From: JBAWWY01 sp037144355
GTDB taxonomy: Bacteria > Bacillota > Clostridia > Peptostreptococcales > Anaerovoracaceae
DNA length: 64,000 nucleotides
Direction of reading: 5' to 3'
Assembly: GCA_037144355.1 (NCBI GenBank)
Contig: JBAWWY010000008.1
Location: 1-64,000, forward strand
Part shown: piece by piece, positions 47,565 to 57,171 of the stretch
Layout of the letters: each line of letters opens with the position of its first letter
Position numbering within the stretch: the stretch's first letter is position 1
Program-made: the position numbers and the translations under genes
The notes under the pieces: model-generated
Seen by the model: only the letters and a program-made list of their open reading frames with translations
Databases searched by the model: none
What the model was told of the DNA's origin: nothing

Positions 47565-48263
47565 ATGTTGAGAAAAATAGATCATGAGAAAATGGGACGC
47601 AGCAATTTGGGATGGCTTAAGAGTTTGTTTCACTTCTCCTTCGCGGAATATTTCAATCCGGACAATATGGGATTCGGAGTGTTACGGGTAATAAACGACG
47701 ATTTGATTGCCCCCAATAATGGCTTTGACATGCATCCCCACAAAGATATGGAGATTGTCTCATATGCCATTGATGGGGAATTGACCCATGGGGACAGCAT
47801 GGGCAACAAGAAGACCATTACCAGGGGACAGGTTCAATACATGAGCGCGGGAACGGGAGTTTATCATAGCGAACATAATCTTGGGGATGTAACAGCGAGA
47901 CTGCTACAGATATGGATATTGCCAGACAGGAAAGGACATACTCCAAATTATGGGGATTTCAGATTCAAATGGGAAGATCGGGAAAACAAGTGGTTGCATA
48001 TAGTCTCGCCGATGGATGGAAACGCCGACATCAAGATAAACCAGGATGCAAATATTCATGTGCTGGCTCTGGACATGGGAAAAGAGATTGGTTTCCCAGT
48101 GGGGACAGGCAGGCAGGCTTACCTGGTGCAGATAGAAGGAACAGCAAGCATCAACGGAACTGAACTTAGAATGAGAGATGCAATTGAGATTGTGGAAGAG
48201 AATATAATAATCAAGGCAAAAGAGCAATCGCACTTCTTAATTATAGAGATGAAGAAACAATAA
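47565..48263 (+). CDS. Pirin-family protein
   Basis: A 232-residue bicupin of the pirin (YhhW-like) family. The N-terminal half carries the metal-binding histidines (FDMHPHKDMEIVSY and GVYHSEHN). Some members are quercetin 2,3-dioxygenases; others are transcription cofactors. The length is typical of the short bacterial type. The start follows AGGAGG. It precedes the copper operon by about 140 bp, with its own likely promoter between. Confidence 0.9.
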   Translation: MLRKIDHEKMGRSNLGWLKSLFHFSFAEYFNPDNMGFGVLRVINDDLIAPNNGFDMHPHKDMEIVSYAIDGELTHGDSMGNKKTITRGQVQYMSAGTGVYHSEHNLGDVTARLLQIWILPDRKGHTPNYGDFRFKWEDRENKWLHIVSPMDGNADIKINQDANIHVLALDMGKEIGFPVGTGRQAYLVQIEGTASINGTELRMRDAIEIVEENIIIKAKEQSHFLIIEMKKQ

Positions 48264-48307
48264 GCTAAGTAACAAAAATAATATATAAAACTGATTTATT
48301 TTAATGT

Positions 48308-48336
48308 TTGAGACTGGTTATTTTGTGTATTATATG
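48308..48336 (+). promoter_or_regulatory. Candidate promoter of the copper operon
   Basis: TTGAGA at 48308-48313 and TATATG at 48331-48336, 17 bp apart, precede the three-gene copper unit by about 65 bp. Confidence 0.4.
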
Positions 48337-48401
48337 GTATGAACTTTTCGCGAAGTATATAATATAGAAACATAAGCAAAGAAATCGACGGGAGAACTTG
48401 G

Positions 48402-49484
48402 ATGGACTTTTTAAAATTTTTACAGGACTTGTTTATGCTGAAATATCTTCCCGATCTGGGAGCGAATGCAAGCTACGGATTACTTTTTGTAATCGGTCTG
48501 CTGACTTCCTTTCATTGCCTTGGCATGTGCGGAGGAATTGTTCTCTCGCAAACCATCGGAGATGAAGGCGCTTTGGAAACTGGCGCTGGAATAAAAAAGC
48601 ATAATTGGTTTATACCTTCAGCCAAATACAATATCGGAAGAGTATTAGCATACACATTTGTGGGGGGGATTGTAGGCGGTCTGGGACAAATCTTCAGCTT
48701 TACCGGTGCTTGGAAGGGTTTGGTACCTTTTATCGGAGGATTGTTCATGGTAATCATGGGGATCAATCTACTGGGTGCTTTTCCATTTCTACGCAAGTTC
48801 AATATCCGCATGCCTTATTTCGCTGCTAAAAAAATACACGGGGGCAAAAATCATACACCATTCTATATTGGGTTGTTGACAGGGCTTATGCCTTGCGGCC
48901 CTCTCCAAATAGTTCAACTTTACGCGCTGGGAACTGGAAGCGCTCTAAACGGAGCTTTGTCCATGCTGGTGTTTTCTCTTGGAACCGTACCATTGATGTT
49001 TGGCTTGGGCGGCCTCAATACTATATTAAACAAAAAGCATACGAAAAATATATTAAAAGCAAGTGCTATCCTGGTAATAATCCTCGGACTCATGATGATA
49101 GGCAGAGGTGTTGCCTTGTCTGGAATTCAGATAGGGACCGGTACACAGCCATCGGTTGTGGTTTCTCAAGAAACTGGTATTGCTAAAATAAATGGGACTA
49201 CGCAATTTGTAGAAACATCCATTGGGACTGACTTCTTCCCTCCAATAGTGGTGCAAAAGGGTATTCCAGTGACATGGACCATCAACGTTGATGCGGCAAA
49301 TCTAAATACCTGTAATAATGCAATGATAATTCAGAAATATGGAATTGAAAAATCATTTGTAGTAGGCAAAAATATTGTGGAGTTTATTCCTGTGGATGCA
49401 GGGGAGATTCCCTATTCCTGTTGGATGGGGATGATTAAAAGCAAGATCACCGTGGTCAATGACTTGGAAGAGGTGAGCAAATGA
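48402..49484 (+). CDS. TauE/SafE-like membrane protein with cupredoxin-like tail
   Basis: A 360-residue protein. Six or so membrane helices cover residues 20-245. The first contains the SFHCLGMCGG motif and a later one MPCGPLQIVQ, both typical of the UreH/TauE/CcdA-related copper or sulfite membrane proteins. Residues 265-353 form a soluble cupredoxin-like domain in which the likely copper ligands (NTCNN and YSCWMGM) are visible. The stop overlaps the copper-ATPase gene start by 4 bp. It probably moves or delivers copper for the ATPase and oxidase. Confidence 0.8.
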   Translation: MDFLKFLQDLFMLKYLPDLGANASYGLLFVIGLLTSFHCLGMCGGIVLSQTIGDEGALETGAGIKKHNWFIPSAKYNIGRVLAYTFVGGIVGGLGQIFSFTGAWKGLVPFIGGLFMVIMGINLLGAFPFLRKFNIRMPYFAAKKIHGGKNHTPFYIGLLTGLMPCGPLQIVQLYALGTGSALNGALSMLVFSLGTVPLMFGLGGLNTILNKKHTKNILKASAILVIILGLMMIGRGVALSGIQIGTGTQPSVVVSQETGIAKINGTTQFVETSIGTDFFPPIVVQKGIPVTWTINVDAANLNTCNNAMIIQKYGIEKSFVVGKNIVEFIPVDAGEIPYSCWMGMIKSKITVVNDLEEVSK

Positions 49485-52033
49485 CAGAAAAGACTTCCCA
49501 AGATGAAAAAGTGACAGAAAAGACTTCTCTAAATGTATATGGGATGACGTGCGCTTTGTGCACGGTGACTATCGAGGAAAAGCTTAAGAAAATGGATGGC
49601 GTTACCCAGGCTACAGTCAGCTATGCATCGGAAAAGGCAAAGATTGAATATGATCCATCGATTATAGAGATGCCGAAGATTATCCAAGCCATTGAGAATT
49701 CCGGATTTTCTGTTGAAGAAAGCTCTGAAGCGGCAAACCGAATCGGAAGAAGCAAGAGCGAGGAAGCTAGAATCAGACTTAGAAACCTGGTAATAATCTC
49801 CGCGGTTCTCTGTCTTCCATTGCTATATATAATGTTGCTTGATTCTTGGGATTACTTGGTAGAAGCCATTGCTCCAAATCGAGTTTACCAACTGATGCCT
49901 TTTGTTGTCTACTTGAGACAGCACGCAACGTTTATTAACAATTGGCAGTTTCAATTATTCGTTGCAACAATCGTCCAGTTTGTCATTGGATTTCGTTTTT
50001 ATAGAAACTCATATTACGCACTCAGAGCCGGCAAGACCAATATGGACCTTTTGGTAGCGATTGGGACCACCGCCGCATATTTTTTAAGTTTATATCGGGC
50101 AACACTGGGAAGGCCGCTAAATTATCTTCCAATGAAAAGTATATTTGGCGAATATCCAGTCATGAACAACACTTATTTTGAAGTTTCAACAGTGATCATT
50201 ACGTTGGTACTGTTAGGCAAATATATTGAAATGCTGGCAAAGAGCAGAACATCTTCAGCAATGCAGGCGCTTATGTCTTTAAAACCGAAGACAGCCAGGG
50301 TAATCAGGGAAGACGTTGAAATAGACATACCTATTGAGCAAGTTTTGGTTGGAGATTTAATCATCGTAAGGCCCGGAGAAAAAATCCCCGTGGATGGAAC
50401 CATAGTAGATGGTTATTCCTCCGTAGATGAATCAATGATCACTGGAGAAAGCATCCCAGTTGATAAAAAGGTCAAAGACAAGGTAATTGGGGCTTCAATC
50501 AACAAAAACGGCACTTTCAAATTTGTAGCGACAAAAATTGGGGAGGAAACCGTCCTCGCCAACATTATAAAGATGGTAGAGGATGCGCAAAACAGCAAGG
50601 CGCCTATCCAAAAGATCGCAGATACTGCCAGCGGCTACTTCATAACGTTTGTATTGCTTGCCGCTGTCATAACTTTTGATGTCTGGTTCTTTTTCATACT
50701 CGGACATAACGTGAATTATCTGGTCAAGCCTATCCTGTTTGCTGTATCAGTTCTGGTTGTCTCCTGCCCATGCGCTTTGGGACTAGCCACGCCAACGGCA
50801 ATAATGGTGGGTATGGGAATGGGAGCAAAGCGTGGGATTCTCATAAAAAATGGTGAGAAGCTTGAAGAGGCTTGCAAAATAAACACCATCGTCTTTGACA
50901 AGACTGGAACCATAACAACAGGAAAGATAGAAGTCAGCGACATAATTCTAATGGAAAAACCTAAGGAGACGGTTGGAAATGTTCGCATAAATGATGCCAA
51001 CTTAGAAGCGGAGGCAACTCTCCATGCGAACTTTGAAACGGAAAGCAGATTCCAAGCGGAGATATCTCTAAAAGAGAGCCAAGAACTGAATCGCGAAAAG
51101 AGCAAATTTCTTCTCCTTGCTGCCAGGGCGGAAAAAAAATCAGAACACCCTTTGGGTGTGGCGATATATGAAAAAGGCAAAAGTACCTTGAGTCAAAGCG
51201 CCTTAAACGAAAGTGTAATTGAAGCGGAAAGTTTTGGAGTGGAAAGCTTGAGCAAAATCGAGCTTGAAGATCCTGAGCAGTTTGAAGCGATGCCGGGATA
51301 CGGAATTTCTGCCATAGTCGACGGAAAATCTGTTTTAATTGGAACGGAAGATTTCCTCGCATCCCATCAGGTAGACCTTGTACTTTTGCAAGGCAGGCAA
51401 ATACCCCTTCAGGAAAACGGCAAGACGGTTATTTTTATGGCTGTTGATAAGGAACTGAAAGCTTTATTCGGACTCAGGGATCAGGTTAGGGAGAGCGCTG
51501 CAAGGGCAATTTCAAATCTGGCAAACATGGGTATCGAAGTTTGTATGATAACTGGAGATAATGAAATTACGGCTAGGGCCGTGGCGGGTCAGGTCGGAAT
51601 CGAGAGGGTCATCGCACAGGTTCTGCCGGAGAACAAGGCTAAGGAAGTTGAAAAGCTCAAAACTGAAGGCAGGATCGTAGGCATGGTTGGTGACGGAATC
51701 AACGACGCGCCGGCCCTTGCAGCTTCAAACTGCGGTTTCGCCATTGGAACAGGAACAGATGTGGCAATCGAAACAGCTGACATAATTCTATTGAGGGATG
51801 ACTTAAACACTATTCCGGAAGCAATCCAGCTATCCAAAAGGACTATGAGCAAGATTAAACAGAACCTGTTCTGGGCCTTCATCTACAATGTTGTGGGCAT
51901 ACCGTTTGCTGCGCTGGGACACCTGAACCCAATAATAGCCGCAGCTGCTATGTCAATGAGCTCAATTTCGGTTGTTTTCAATTCATTGAGCATAAAAAGA
52001 TTCAAACCAAAATTGATTGGCAATAGAAAATAG
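49481..52033 (+). CDS. copA: Copper-translocating P-type ATPase
   Basis: An 850-residue P1B-type ATPase. One N-terminal heavy-metal-binding domain has GMTCALC near residue 20; the helix-6 CPC motif is near 430, the phosphorylation motif DKTGT near 474, SEHPLG near 553 and the hinge GDGINDAP near 737. The CPC motif indicates Cu+ or Ag+ export. A charged insert of about 40 residues stands in the nucleotide-binding domain before SEHPLG. It overlaps the TauE-like gene by 4 bp, and both stand before the multicopper oxidase, making a copper detoxification unit. Confidence 0.93.
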   Translation: MTEKTSQDEKVTEKTSLNVYGMTCALCTVTIEEKLKKMDGVTQATVSYASEKAKIEYDPSIIEMPKIIQAIENSGFSVEESSEAANRIGRSKSEEARIRLRNLVIISAVLCLPLLYIMLLDSWDYLVEAIAPNRVYQLMPFVVYLRQHATFINNWQFQLFVATIVQFVIGFRFYRNSYYALRAGKTNMDLLVAIGTTAAYFLSLYRATLGRPLNYLPMKSIFGEYPVMNNTYFEVSTVIITLVLLGKYIEMLAKSRTSSAMQALMSLKPKTARVIREDVEIDIPIEQVLVGDLIIVRPGEKIPVDGTIVDGYSSVDESMITGESIPVDKKVKDKVIGASINKNGTFKFVATKIGEETVLANIIKMVEDAQNSKAPIQKIADTASGYFITFVLLAAVITFDVWFFFILGHNVNYLVKPILFAVSVLVVSCPCALGLATPTAIMVGMGMGAKRGILIKNGEKLEEACKINTIVFDKTGTITTGKIEVSDIILMEKPKETVGNVRINDANLEAEATLHANFETESRFQAEISLKESQELNREKSKFLLLAARAEKKSEHPLGVAIYEKGKSTLSQSALNESVIEAESFGVESLSKIELEDPEQFEAMPGYGISAIVDGKSVLIGTEDFLASHQVDLVLLQGRQIPLQENGKTVIFMAVDKELKALFGLRDQVRESAARAISNLANMGIEVCMITGDNEITARAVAGQVGIERVIAQVLPENKAKEVEKLKTEGRIVGMVGDGINDAPALAASNCGFAIGTGTDVAIETADIILLRDDLNTIPEAIQLSKRTMSKIKQNLFWAFIYNVVGIPFAALGHLNPIIAAAAMSMSSISVVFNSLSIKRFKPKLIGNRK

Positions 52034-52162
52034 CAGCATTTATTAATGAAAATAAAATTGTAAGAAAATTCAGAAAATTTATCAAAAATGATGTTAATCC
52101 TCTTTGCAGAGGGGTACAATATAATAAATATTTTATTGAACGACAAGTCAGGAGGAATTTAT

Positions 52163-55100
52163 ATGAAGTTGACGATTTTTAAAAATTACTTAAATCAAAA
52201 GCTGCTTAACCGAGTTTTAGTTGGTGTTATCTCACTTTCTATGATCTTGGGAGTGGGGGGAGCATTTATCATACCTTCATCAGCTATTGCTACGGGAATG
52301 AACCCAGGGGGCGTACCTGATTATTTCGGCACAGTGCCCAATTACGCCAATAGCCCACTGCCAGAGCTTGACGCTAGTGGCAACATTATTCCAGGCACAG
52401 GAATTAGAAAATTTGTGGATTCTCTGCCAGGATTAGGAAAGGCAAATGCAAACAATCTGGGAAACTTTATACCAGTAGCAATCCCAGACACTACTACATA
52501 TCCAGGGTCGGATTACTATGAAATCAATCTAGTGGAATATTCACAGCAATTCAACACGGATTTGCCGGCCACTAAACTAAGGGGATATGTACAGGTAAAT
52601 ACTACAGACCCGGCAATAAGCAAACCAAGCTATCTTGGACCAATGATAATTGCGCAGAAAGATAGGCCGGTTAGAGTCAAATTCACAAACAAGCTTCCAA
52701 TTGGAGCAGGAGGAGACCTCTTCATCCCTGTTGATACAACAATGATGGGAGCTGGAATTGGACCAAACGGAGTAGATAGTTATACAGAAAACAGGGCTAC
52801 ACTTCATCTTCACGGGGGACTAACTCCTTGGATCAGTGATGGTAATGCCCACCAATGGATTACACCCGCAAATGAAAAAACACCTTATCCTGAGGGAGTA
52901 AGTGTTCATAATGTGCCTGATATGCCGGATCCAGGACCTGGATCTATGACATTCTTCTATACAAATCAACAGAGCGCTAGGCTTATGTGGTACCACGATC
53001 ATGCTTATGGCTTAACAAGACTTAACGTATACGTTGGAGAAGCAGCACCATATCTTCTCAGAGATGACACTGAAAAAGCTTTGATAGCATCTGGTGATAT
53101 ACCAACTGATGAAATACCTTTGATTATACAAGATAAAACATTTGTACCTAAGACTCCTCAATTAGCCCAAGAGGATCCAACCTGGGATTTGACAAAATGG
53201 GGTGGATACGGAAGTTTATGGTTCCCACATGTGTATATGACAAATCAAAATCCATATGACAACTCGGGAGCTAATACCATGGGTCGTTGGGATTATGGAC
53301 CATGGTTCTGGCCACCTTACACAGGCCTGGAACACGGACCAGTCGCTAATCCATTGGCTGGAATAAACGGAGAACCACCAATGAACCCAGGTGTTCCAAA
53401 TGTGTCTCAAGTACCAGAAGCATTTATGGATACACCAGTGGTAAATGGAGTTGCATATCCATATCTGGAAGTGCAGCCAAAGGCATATAGATTAAGAATT
53501 CTCAATGCAGCAAATGATCGTTTTTTCAATTTGCAGCTTTATACAGCCAAGGCAAACACTCAAATGTGGAGCGGAACTACATTGCTTAGCGGCGATGCTG
53601 GAGAAGTTTCTATGGTTGACGCAGTTAAAAAGGCTGGGTATCCATCAACATGGCCAACTGACGGTAGAGAAGGCGGAGTTCCAGATCCTGCTACAGTAGG
53701 ACCAAGCATGATTCAAATTGGAACTGAAGCTGGAATACTTCCAGCACCAGCTGAACTGCCAAATCAACCAATAGGATATGTATATAATAGAAGAGACATA
53801 GTTGTATTGAACGTAGCTGACAAAACATTATTCCTAGGGCCAGCAGAAAGAGCTGACGTCGTTGTAGATTTTTCCAAATATGCCGGACAGACATTAATAC
53901 TCTATAATGACGCACCTGCACCAGTACCAGCATTTGATCCACGTAACGATTACTACACTGGAGATCCAGATCAAACTTCGTCTGGTGGAGCTCCAACAAC
54001 TCTTCCAGGTTACGGGCCAAATACACGTACAGTAATGCAAATCAAAGTTGCAGCAGCAACAGCCCCAACAGGGACTAAGATTGCTCAAATAAATTTGACT
54101 AGTGGTGGAAGCGGATATACTGCTCCAACAGTGGCTATCTCTCCTCCGCTAACTCAAGCGGGAGCTCCAAACACTAGCGGAACAACCGCTACAGCAAAAG
54201 CTTCTAGCAGTATAGACCAGTTAACTTTGACTAATCCAGGAGCAGGATTCACGGTAGCACCAGCCGTAGCATTTGTGGGCGGATCACCAACTACAATTGC
54301 AACAGCAAACGCAACCATGAGCGTGACTGGAATCAACCTTATAAAAGCTGGTGTTGGATATAAATCCACACCTATAGTTACTATTAAAGATTCTCTCGGT
54401 GGCACAGGCACAGGGGCCACGGCACAGGCAGTAGTCAACACTGTAACAGGAAAAGTTACGGGAATTTCACTAATGACACCTGGAGCCGGATATACAGCGC
54501 CTGTTGTAACAATTACAGGGGGCGGGCCAACAACCCTAGCCAATATGGCAACTGCTTCAGTAACAGGCTTAGTTGACGGCATCAAACTTGTCAACGCCGG
54601 AGCTGGATATACATCTGCGCCAACTGTGGCATTCGCCGGGGGGAACCCTACTACTCAGGCTACGGCAAATGCTAATTTGAGATTAATTGCTATTAATCTT
54701 ACAAATGGAGGTTCAGGTTATATGAACATTCCAGTTGTAACAATTACTGATGCGACAGGCACAGGAGCAACAGCGAATGCGATCCAGGGAGATACATTGA
54801 CGCTACTTAACAACTCCATACCTGCAGCTTTCGCTAAATCGCAGAATCCTCTTATTGTTCCAGATGGGACTTATGTAAGGATTCAAGATACTTCAATTAA
54901 ATTTACGCCTCCGGGAACAACGACTCAATTGACATTGCCATTAGCACCAAAGGCTATACAAGAATTATTCACTACGGATTATGGAAGAATGAATTCAACT
55001 TTTGGAGTTGAACTTCCATTGACAAACTTTACCAATCAGACAACTATTCCTCTTGGATATCTTGACCCAGCTACAGAGGTCCTTCAAGATTCTGTAACTC

Positions 55101-56452
55101 CAATGTCACCAGTAGCCGGAGATGGGACACAGATATGGAAGATTACCCACAATGGTGTTGATACCCATGCCATCCATTTCCATCTATTCGACGTTCAATT
55201 AATCAATAGAGTTGGATGGGATGGAGCAGTAAGACCACCTGATGCCAATGAACAAGGGTGGAAAGACACTATAAGAATGAATCCTTTGGAAGATTGCATT
55301 GTTGCTTTCAGACCAGTTGCGCCGAAGATGAATTTTGGTATTCCAGACAGCATACGTCCTCTGGATCCAACATCACCGCTTGGAACAAGCATGCAGTTTA
55401 CTCAAATTGATCCACTTACAGGGAATACAAAGGTTGTAACAAATGTAATAACTAATTTCGGTTGGGAATATGTATGGCATTGTCATTTACTTGGACATGA
55501 GGAAAATGACATGATGCGTCCAATGATTCTCAATGTAGCGCGTAAACTGGCAACAGCACCTGTTCTTACAGCAACAAGGAATGCAGGAACTGTGAACCTA
55601 GCATGGACAGATGCCACTCCAGCAAATGCCTTGACCAGCATGGGAAATCCAGCAAGTGAAATTGGATTTAACATTGAGAGAGCAGCAATTGATAAAAACA
55701 AGAAAATTGGAACATACTCCACAATAGGAGCAGCGCTTGCCAATCAAACAAACTATCAAGATTTGACCGCTGGAACCCTAAATGATTATAGCTACAGAGT
55801 CACGGCTTTCAACGCAGCTGGAAATTCATCATCGATACCAGTTACAGTTGTAGCTCCACCGGCTCCGCCAGTAGCACCTACTGGATTGGCAGCAACGTTG
55901 CAATCAGGTCCTAGGATCAATCTAATATTTCAGGATAATGCTACAAACGAAACTGGATTCACACTTGAAAGATCAGTAAACGGAGGAGCATTTGCAACAT
56001 TGACTTCACTGCCCGCCAACAACAATACAGGATCAGTAACATACTCGGATAGCGCTATCGCTCAGGGAAGCACCTATACTTATAGAGTCGCCGCAGTCAA
56101 TAGCACATTTAACTTTACTTCCGCGTATGCAACCTCAAACACTATAACTACACCAACATTGCCTGCAGCTCCTTCAGCCTTGGCAGGCACATATGCCGCA
56201 GGAAATGGAAATAGATATAATGTGAACTTAACATGGACGGACAATGCAAACAACGAAACTGGATTCACATTGCAACGAGCAAATAATTCAAGCTTTACCA
56301 ACAATCAAAGCACCAGCAACTTGAATACAAATGCGGTTTCAACTCAACAGACAGGGTTATCCAGGGCAACAACATATTACTTTAGGATTCAGTCAGTGAA
56401 CTCCGCAGGAGTTTCAGCTTGGTCCAATGTGGCAATAGTTGCAATCCCATAA
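52163..56452 (+). CDS. Very large secreted multicopper oxidase with repeats and Fn3 domains
   Basis: About 1429 residues from the ATG at 52163, which has AGGAGG upstream. A signal peptide spans roughly residues 1-43. All four copper motifs are present: TLHLHGG near 213, MWYHDHAYG near 274, HAIHFHL near 1002 and WHCHLLGHEENDM near 1106. Between the second and third, residues 635-875 hold six glycine-rich repeats of about 40 residues (GGSGYTAPTV type). The last 300 residues are three fibronectin III-like domains (NLAWTD, NETGFTLER, YSYRV). It probably oxidises Cu+ or Mn at the cell surface. The family rarely carries such an insertion. Confidence 0.9.
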   Translation: MKLTIFKNYLNQKLLNRVLVGVISLSMILGVGGAFIIPSSAIATGMNPGGVPDYFGTVPNYANSPLPELDASGNIIPGTGIRKFVDSLPGLGKANANNLGNFIPVAIPDTTTYPGSDYYEINLVEYSQQFNTDLPATKLRGYVQVNTTDPAISKPSYLGPMIIAQKDRPVRVKFTNKLPIGAGGDLFIPVDTTMMGAGIGPNGVDSYTENRATLHLHGGLTPWISDGNAHQWITPANEKTPYPEGVSVHNVPDMPDPGPGSMTFFYTNQQSARLMWYHDHAYGLTRLNVYVGEAAPYLLRDDTEKALIASGDIPTDEIPLIIQDKTFVPKTPQLAQEDPTWDLTKWGGYGSLWFPHVYMTNQNPYDNSGANTMGRWDYGPWFWPPYTGLEHGPVANPLAGINGEPPMNPGVPNVSQVPEAFMDTPVVNGVAYPYLEVQPKAYRLRILNAANDRFFNLQLYTAKANTQMWSGTTLLSGDAGEVSMVDAVKKAGYPSTWPTDGREGGVPDPATVGPSMIQIGTEAGILPAPAELPNQPIGYVYNRRDIVVLNVADKTLFLGPAERADVVVDFSKYAGQTLILYNDAPAPVPAFDPRNDYYTGDPDQTSSGGAPTTLPGYGPNTRTVMQIKVAAATAPTGTKIAQINLTSGGSGYTAPTVAISPPLTQAGAPNTSGTTATAKASSSIDQLTLTNPGAGFTVAPAVAFVGGSPTTIATANATMSVTGINLIKAGVGYKSTPIVTIKDSLGGTGTGATAQAVVNTVTGKVTGISLMTPGAGYTAPVVTITGGGPTTLANMATASVTGLVDGIKLVNAGAGYTSAPTVAFAGGNPTTQATANANLRLIAINLTNGGSGYMNIPVVTITDATGTGATANAIQGDTLTLLNNSIPAAFAKSQNPLIVPDGTYVRIQDTSIKFTPPGTTTQLTLPLAPKAIQELFTTDYGRMNSTFGVELPLTNFTNQTTIPLGYLDPATEVLQDSVTPMSPVAGDGTQIWKITHNGVDTHAIHFHLFDVQLINRVGWDGAVRPPDANEQGWKDTIRMNPLEDCIVAFRPVAPKMNFGIPDSIRPLDPTSPLGTSMQFTQIDPLTGNTKVVTNVITNFGWEYVWHCHLLGHEENDMMRPMILNVARKLATAPVLTATRNAGTVNLAWTDATPANALTSMGNPASEIGFNIERAAIDKNKKIGTYSTIGAALANQTNYQDLTAGTLNDYSYRVTAFNAAGNSSSIPVTVVAPPAPPVAPTGLAATLQSGPRINLIFQDNATNETGFTLERSVNGGAFATLTSLPANNNTGSVTYSDSAIAQGSTYTYRVAAVNSTFNFTSAYATSNTITTPTLPAAPSALAGTYAAGNGNRYNVNLTWTDNANNETGFTLQRANNSSFTNNQSTSNLNTNAVSTQQTGLSRATTYYFRIQSVNSAGVSAWSNVAIVAIP

Positions 56453-56474
56453 AACTCAAAAAGTTAAGAATTAA

Positions 56475-56504
56475 AAAGAAAGAGAGCATTTGCTCTCTTT
56501 CTTT
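56475..56504. terminator. Bidirectional terminator
   Basis: AAAGAAAGAGAGCA and TGCTCTCTTTCTTT form a perfect palindrome, with T-rich DNA on the right and A-rich DNA on the left. It stands between the convergent oxidase and phosphatidyltransferase genes and can serve both. Confidence 0.8.
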
Positions 56505-56556
56505 TATTTCTATATTGACATATTGGGCAGGGAATTAAATCAAGTTCGTAGCCGGT

Positions 56557-57084
56557 CTATTTTCTGTGTTTCTTAAAATAGCGTATCCCGTAGGAGACAA
56601 ATGAAATCAGTTTTGAAATAAGGGCGATTATCATTATTGTCATTGTGAAGGAATGCCCTGGTAGGACAATCATTAGAAAAACAGCCAAGGTAAAAAGCAC
56701 TGTTGCTATTTTCCCGAACTTATTGGCTGGTATGACTGACTTCTTCTTCCTGAAATACATGGCAATACCAACAACAATTAGAATGCTTTCATTTACAAGG
56801 ATTATTGCAAGAACCCAGATGGGCATTGAGCCATATATTGTCAGACAGAATAGGGCGGTGAGCAGCATAAGCTTGTCAGCCAAAGGGTCAAGCACAATGC
56901 CAACTACAGTAACGACATCGTATTTTCTTGCGAGAAAACCATCAAGCCAATCTGTAAAGCCGGCAAGTAGAAAAATAAGCAAAGCGTAAAGATGGTTATC
57001 CGCTATTGAGGAGAAAAATAGTATAGCAAAAGCTGGAACCATGAATAATCTTAGTATTGTCAATGCATTCGGGACATATTTCAT
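56557..57084 (-). CDS. pgsA: CDP-alcohol phosphatidyltransferase, PgsA-like
   Basis: A 175-residue membrane protein with five or more helices. The family motif D-G-x2-A-R-x8-G-x3-D-x3-D is complete (DWLDGFLARK, then GIVLDPLADK, near residues 43-69). It probably transfers glycerol 3-phosphate onto CDP-diacylglycerol to make phosphatidylglycerol phosphate. The start has a TTGGAG site. A house-keeping PgsA is the likeliest identity, but cardiolipin-synthase-type members share the motif. Confidence 0.85.
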   Translation of the reverse strand: MKYVPNALTILRLFMVPAFAILFFSSIADNHLYALLIFLLAGFTDWLDGFLARKYDVVTVVGIVLDPLADKLMLLTALFCLTIYGSMPIWVLAIILVNESILIVVGIAMYFRKKKSVIPANKFGKIATVLFTLAVFLMIVLPGHSFTMTIMIIALISKLISFVSYGIRYFKKHRK

Positions 57085-57171
57085 AAATATACTCCAATCC
57101 TATTTTAATTAAAAGTCTGGCATTTTGATTGATTTTATCATTTATCTTTTCTTGAATAGAGAAAGTTCAAG

